From the NCBI GenBank assembly GCA_964525605.1, contig CAZGKT010000009.1, positions 45,195-109,194 of the forward strand: a DNA stretch of 64,000 nucleotides. Reading direction: 5' to 3'. This document shows positions 60,827 to 64,000 of this stretch, in pieces (position 1 is the first letter of the stretch; each line of letters opens with the position of its first letter). A program made the translations under genes and the position numbers. The notes below the pieces were generated by a model. The model was not told the origin of the DNA and made no database searches. It saw only the letters and a list, made by a program, of their open reading frames with translations. Source of the DNA: CAVTWJ01 sp964525605 (lineage in GTDB: Bacteria > Oederibacteriota > Muellerivitia > Muellerivitales > Muellerivitaceae).

Positions 60827-62067
60827 TCTATTGGTATCAACTTTCCTTCAGCAGTTGCAGTTACAGTTCCTTTTATAACTGTTGAAACAATGGCATCTGG
60901 ACTCACACCAACCAATAAATCTTTACCACTAGCCATTCCACCTTTATATAGAAAATTAAATGTTTGTTCTGCATCATTCCAATAGGCTGGTGCTTTAGCA
61001 ATTGCAGTTCTAATCATATCAATCGTGACACCACCTCTACTTCCAGCCATATTCATTCTATCTAAAGCATGTTCACTAATTTGCAAATTAGATAAAAGAT
61101 TCGCTCGATTTAGTTGAGGGATTAATGGAACGGTTGCTGTTGCAGTGGTTGTTATTGAGGCTGGTAAAATTCCAATAACATCCATTAACCATCCTGCACC
61201 TGATCCAATCAACCCACCCCAACCAGCACCATTTGCAATCATCAAAAATCTTTGAAGCCCAGAATAATTTTCCCCGTTTGCTAAACCCCAACTTATTTTA
61301 TCAAACTCGTAAACCATTCCTAAAATAGCACCAATAGTAAGCATTGTAGGCAGGGAAATTTGTCTCCCCGAAGGATCGTATAAATTCGCAGGATTATTGA
61401 AAACAAAACTATATTTATGCAGTGATTTTAAATCGAATGAATCCCCCTCATACGAATCCATCGTCTGGAATCTACCAATACCTGGATTCATCCAGCGGGC
61501 TCTTAAGTTGTAGAACCCGGTATTGGGGTCTAATTGCTCCCCATCGAATTGGTTAACATTCGGCGTTGAACCTGTCGAAGAAATTGAATTTCCAAAGGCA
61601 TCCAGCGTGTAGGTGTCCGTGACGTTCCCATTTCCATCCATCAGGTATCGCACGGAACCTTGCCCGTCATAGCCGTAGTAATTCATGGTCCAATTGCTAT
61701 TGATTAGCTGGTCTTCGGCTATACGGCTCGTGCCGTAGGTGTAGGTCTTGGTGACGTTTCCACCGCTTTGAAGAACATCCATCACCTGGGCGTAACCTGT
61801 GAGGTTTCTACTGTCGATGAGGTAGCTTTGGGTGTTGCCATTAGCCGTGTGGCTGACCTTATTCCCATCACCGTCATAGACGAAGCTTTCAGACTTGGTA
61901 CCAGAAACAGAAGTCATCCTATCCAGCGTGTCGTAGGTATAGGTGTTGCCAGAGGGGTCGGTGATGGTGTTTCCATCGGCATCATAGGCACCTGCATCGA
62001 GACCACAAGTCGAGATGCGAGTCTTGGTTGCACCAATGCCTTTTGCAGGCATTGGTGTGTAACTCAT
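60823..62067 (-). CDS. Rhs/YD-repeat tip fragment with C-terminal toxin-like domain
   Basis: A 414-residue piece of a polymorphic toxin. The first 170 residues hold YD repeats ('NTYTYDTLDRMTSVSG', 'ESFVYDGDGNKVSH'). The Rhs-associated core is at 175-235 ('GEQLDPNTGFYNLRARWMNP', 'GIGRF', 'NLYDPSGRQ'), after which polymorphic tips normally begin. A hydrophobic segment (about 240-320) follows. At 326-405 there is a small domain with 'ISEHALDRMN', 'VTIDMIRTAIAKAPAYW' and 'LLVGVSPDAIVSTVIKG', resembling DUF4258/BECR-fold nuclease-like toxins (His333, Arg337). Full Rhs proteins exceed 1000 residues, so the delivery part is missing. Its ATG overlaps the stop of the small exported gene by 4 nt. The 3' third is clearly more AT-rich than the 5' part. 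Confidence 0.85.
   Translation of the reverse strand: MSYTPMPAKGIGATKTRISTCGLDAGAYDADGNTITDPSGNTYTYDTLDRMTSVSGTKSESFVYDGDGNKVSHTANGNTQSYLIDSRNLTGYAQVMDVLQSGGNVTKTYTYGTSRIAEDQLINSNWTMNYYGYDGQGSVRYLMDGNGNVTDTYTLDAFGNSISSTGSTPNVNQFDGEQLDPNTGFYNLRARWMNPGIGRFQTMDSYEGDSFDLKSLHKYSFVFNNPANLYDPSGRQISLPTMLTIGAILGMVYEFDKISWGLANGENYSGLQRFLMIANGAGWGGLIGSGAGWLMDVIGILPASITTTATATVPLIPQLNRANLLSNLQISEHALDRMNMAGSRGGVTIDMIRTAIAKAPAYWNDAEQTFNFLYKGGMASGKDLLVGVSPDAIVSTVIKGTVTATAEGKLIPIE
62031..62057. repeat. Perfect 10-bp inverted repeat at the 5' end of the Rhs fragment
   Basis: CACCAATGCC and GGCATTGGTG pair perfectly around a 7-nt loop. It lies within the first codons of the Rhs fragment, just inside its junction with the duplicated gene. 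There is no T run, so it is not a typical terminator. Confidence 0.6.
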
Positions 62068-62396
62068 TTAATCGGTATCGACTTGGAGAGGGTGTTGAGC
62101 TGGTCGTTGAGTTGGGCCACCTGGGCGTCGGTGAGGGTCTTGGTGCCATTGGCCTTGAGGTCGGCTGATTCCTGTTTGCGGATCGCGTCCACCTGGCCCT
62201 TCAAGGTCTTCGCCTGGGCCTTGGTCAGTTTACCCGCCTTTACTTCCCTTTGAATTTGGATGTTCTGCTGGCGTAGTCGGATCGTCAGGCGGTTCATGGG
62301 GTTATTCGGTAGAACCTTGGGGGCTGTTGGAGTGGGCATTCCAGCGCCAAGAGCCACGCCCTGGACTAGAAGCAAAATAAATACTAAGCGTTTCAT
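62064..62396 (-). CDS. Small exported helical protein, paralogue B
   Basis: A 110-residue protein with signal peptide ('LVFILLLVQGVALGAG') and the same mature body as paralogue A at 60203-60541 ('QREVKAGKLTKAQAKTLKGQ', 'DLKANGTKTLTDAQVAQLND'). The DNA of the two copies is also very similar throughout. Function unknown. Its stop overlaps the start of the Rhs fragment. Confidence 0.8.
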   Translation of the reverse strand: MKRLVFILLLVQGVALGAGMPTPTAPKVLPNNPMNRLTIRLRQQNIQIQREVKAGKLTKAQAKTLKGQVDAIRKQESADLKANGTKTLTDAQVAQLNDQLNTLSKSIPIK

Positions 62397-62429
62397 CTTC
62401 TATACCAGTTTTCTTTAGGCCCTAGGGCA

Positions 62430-62777
62430 TCAGGGGCCTGTGAATTTTTTCTCCGTGGTAAACCCCGTCAATTTCCCAGTCTCATCAAAATCAAAAACAA
62501 TTCGGAGGCTTGTGGAAACGATAAAACCTTTATCAATGTTTCTCGCCATTGCCTCTATTTTTTTCCCTTGAGAATCGGTGACGTAATCTATTTTTTTGGA
62601 ATCAAGATAAGAAGCCACCTTCCCCATGGGCGTGCCGACAGGAAGGTCATTCTTCAAAACTTGTTCCATTTTCTCTTTGGTCATAACTTCTCCACCGTTT
62701 TGGGAACACCCCTGAAAACTGACAAACGAAAGAGCCAACGCCAACAAAATCAGCAAGGAATATTTTTGCCTGATCAT
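62430..62777 (-). CDS. Small lipoprotein, SmpA/BamE-like in outline
   Basis: From the ATG at 62777 (GGGGG upstream) it encodes 115 residues. A signal peptide ends in a lipobox ('FVSFQGCSQNGG'). 'VGTPMGKVASYLDSKKIDYV' and 'LRIVFDFDETGKLTGFTTEK' resemble the helix-then-strand layout of SmpA/OmlA-type lipoproteins, but similarity is too weak to name it. It is 34 nt upstream of paralogue B in the same direction. Confidence 0.75.
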   Translation of the reverse strand: MIRQKYSLLILLALALSFVSFQGCSQNGGEVMTKEKMEQVLKNDLPVGTPMGKVASYLDSKKIDYVTDSQGKKIEAMARNIDKGFIVSTSLRIVFDFDETGKLTGFTTEKKFTGP

Positions 62778-62898
62778 CTTTGCCCCCGAATCAATTGAAC
62801 AAGTTTGTATTCCAGCCAGGTGCCCAAACAGGAGGCTTCGGTGCATTCAAGCCTGAGTCTTCAAGCACAGTCCGAGTCACCGCGTTACTATTTGGGAA

Positions 62899-63921
62899 GG
62901 GGGTCAGTCATCATTTATTAATTTTCTAGTCGCCGAGCCCATCGAAACCACTTTTCCTTTTCCCCCGGCATTTCTTTCCATTTCATCTCCAATCGTCTTA
63001 TGGCTTGGCTGACCGCGCTTTGATTGATCCCAAAATAAATTCCTATCTCTTTTTGGCTTATTCCACAACCTTCAAACGCCAGATAAGCCGCTTCCTCCAT
63101 TAGCCGGCTTCGACGATGACCTTCCGGTTCTTCCCTGTGCCCTTCCCGCTTTAACAACCCTTTCCATATTTCAGACAATGTTTTCTTCAACTTTAAACCC
63201 GCGCCTGATAGAGGCCTTTGGGCTTTTTCATGGGCCTTTTGCTCGAATTCCTGGTCACCCAAAATATGCCCCTGTCGGACATCATACAAATCCTCCCGGT
63301 GTCCCTCCCCCGAACCTTCCTTCACAAACCGCAAATAGGCATTTTGGGCTTCTTTCTTCCTTTTCCCAAAAAGAGCCAAAACCGATTCGGCCTCCACCCT
63401 CGCTAAAGGCTCATTCTCTCGCCCAAGATATTGTTGATGGCTTGTCCATGGATAATCACCTGGTTTTTTCTCCAATTTCGCCCTCAAGGGGTTCAATTGA
63501 ATGTAGCGAACCAGTTCCAGCAAATAGGAATCCCGGTCGACCAATATCGCCTTGTAACGGCCCTGAAAAAGATGGCCCACCTTCTTATGCGTGCGGTTGA
63601 AATATTGCGTATAGGCCGTTTGGAGGCGGTGCATATACCGTGACAAGGGGTATTCACCAGCTTGTTCAATCAATAGATGAACGTGATTTGGCATTAAACA
63701 ATAAGCATAAAGCTTTATCTCGCGCGCTTCCAAATGCTCGCCCAACAGTTTTAGATATTTTAGAAAATCACCCTTTGCTAAAAATGTTTTTTGCCGTTGG
63801 TTTCCACGGACAATAACGTGATACAAGCCGCCAGGGTATAGAAGCCTAGGTTTTCTCATAGCCACGTCAAACTACCCCATATATTCCATTTCGTAAATAT
63901 TAATAATTAATGACTGACCCC
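62899..63921. mobile_element. REP-associated tyrosine transposase element with terminal inverted repeats
   Basis: The transposase gene is bracketed by GGGGTCAGTCAT on the left (62900-62911) and its reverse complement ATGACTGACCCC on the right (63910-63921). Similar AT-rich TTATTAAT and TTAATAATTA stretches lie just inside. This marks a compact element of about 1.0 kb. No target duplication is evident. Confidence 0.6.
62918..63865 (-). CDS. REP-associated tyrosine transposase (Y1 HUH family)
   Basis: Single-strand DNA transposase of the TnpA-REP/RAYT type. The 315-residue protein has 'LYHVIVRGNQRQKTF' at the N-terminus and the HUH motif in 'YCLMPNHVHLLIEQ'. The catalytic Tyr is in 'LVRYIQLNPLRAKLEKK', and 'VGHLFQGRYKAILVDRDSYL' is also typical. 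The C-terminal 80 residues add a DnaA/helix-turn-helix-like domain ('ISQKEIGIYFGINQSAVSQA'). The frame starts with GTG at 63865; an ATG at 63859 is equally likely. It looks intact. Confidence 0.93.
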   Translation of the reverse strand: MAMRKPRLLYPGGLYHVIVRGNQRQKTFLAKGDFLKYLKLLGEHLEAREIKLYAYCLMPNHVHLLIEQAGEYPLSRYMHRLQTAYTQYFNRTHKKVGHLFQGRYKAILVDRDSYLLELVRYIQLNPLRAKLEKKPGDYPWTSHQQYLGRENEPLARVEAESVLALFGKRKKEAQNAYLRFVKEGSGEGHREDLYDVRQGHILGDQEFEQKAHEKAQRPLSGAGLKLKKTLSEIWKGLLKREGHREEPEGHRRSRLMEEAAYLAFEGCGISQKEIGIYFGINQSAVSQAIRRLEMKWKEMPGEKEKWFRWARRLEN

Positions 63922-64000
63922 ATTTATACGGATTCGGCCCAGGTAGCGGTTAATGCCCGCCTGGGTTTTCATGTCGGGATGATTTTTATCCGTCCATGAG
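63907..64000 (-). CDS. Possible C-terminal end of a gene cut by the right edge
   Basis: A minus-strand frame enters from the right edge and stays open for about 30 codons to a TAA at 63907 ('...MKTQAGINRYLGRIR...'). Its last codons are the terminal repeat of the transposon. Too short to identify; it may be chance. Confidence 0.2.
   Translation of the reverse strand, partial: SWTDKNHPDMKTQAGINRYLGRIRINGVSH

Overview
The window looks like a chromosomal piece from an uncultured, Gram-negative-type, motile bacterium. The flagellar gene order is mixed (Bacillus-like fliE-F-G-H-I-J and fliM-Y-O-P-Q-R-flhB-A-F-G-fliA, with motA-motB placed before fliL as in spirochaetes). A lipoprotein signal, SecDF and secreted multidomain enzymes with very long Thr-Pro linkers and a FlgD-like C-terminal domain fit poorly sampled lineages such as FCPU426, Omnitrophota or Elusimicrobiota. 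That placement is inference; no rRNA or tRNA gene is visible.

Region 1 (1-21.3 kb, all minus strand) is one compact flagellar operon. Reading from 21.3 kb leftwards it is flgB-flgC-fliE-fliF-fliG-fliH-fliI-fliJ-motA-motB-fliL-fliM-fliY/N-fliO-fliP-fliQ-fliR-flhB-flhA-flhF-flhG-(membrane protein)-fliA-fapA. It encodes the rod base, MS ring, C ring, export apparatus, stators, placement GTPase/ATPase pair and flagellar sigma factor. Hook, filament and late rod genes are not in the window. An unusually large share of these genes start with TTG or GTG behind good ribosome binding sites.

Region 2 (21.3-34.6 kb, minus) follows a 0.7-kb gap that holds a possible decayed gene. It contains a membrane GAF-GGDEF diguanylate cyclase, a 34-codon basic ribosomal-type protein, a thioesterase, mtnA, purine nucleoside phosphorylase, yggU, yggT, proC, yggS, secF, secD, two thioredoxins (one exported), a HExxH metallopeptidase-like protein and a Gfo/Idh/MocA dehydrogenase.

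Region 3 (34.7-44.6 kb) has two very large secreted plant-polymer proteins, a GH5 endoglucanase and an expansin-like protein with carbohydrate-binding modules. Both carry long Thr-rich linkers and the same type of C-terminal domain. They are followed by a peroxiredoxin-like lipoprotein and a metallo-beta-lactamase-fold protein with two cyclic-nucleotide-binding domains.

Region 4 (44.8-59.4 kb) is visibly richer in G+C. It holds a TPR-penicillin-binding protein fusion, two polytopic glycosyltransferase/YfhO-like membrane proteins around an M24 peptidase, thpR, cinA, pgpA, pgsA, rimO, bioA and a Phd/VapC-type toxin-antitoxin pair overlapping bioA.

Region 5 (59.4-64 kb) is accessory. Two near-identical small secreted-protein genes flank an Rhs tip fragment with a C-terminal toxin-like domain and a 4-nt-overlapping candidate immunity gene. 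A lipoprotein and a REP-associated tyrosine transposase bounded by inverted repeats follow.
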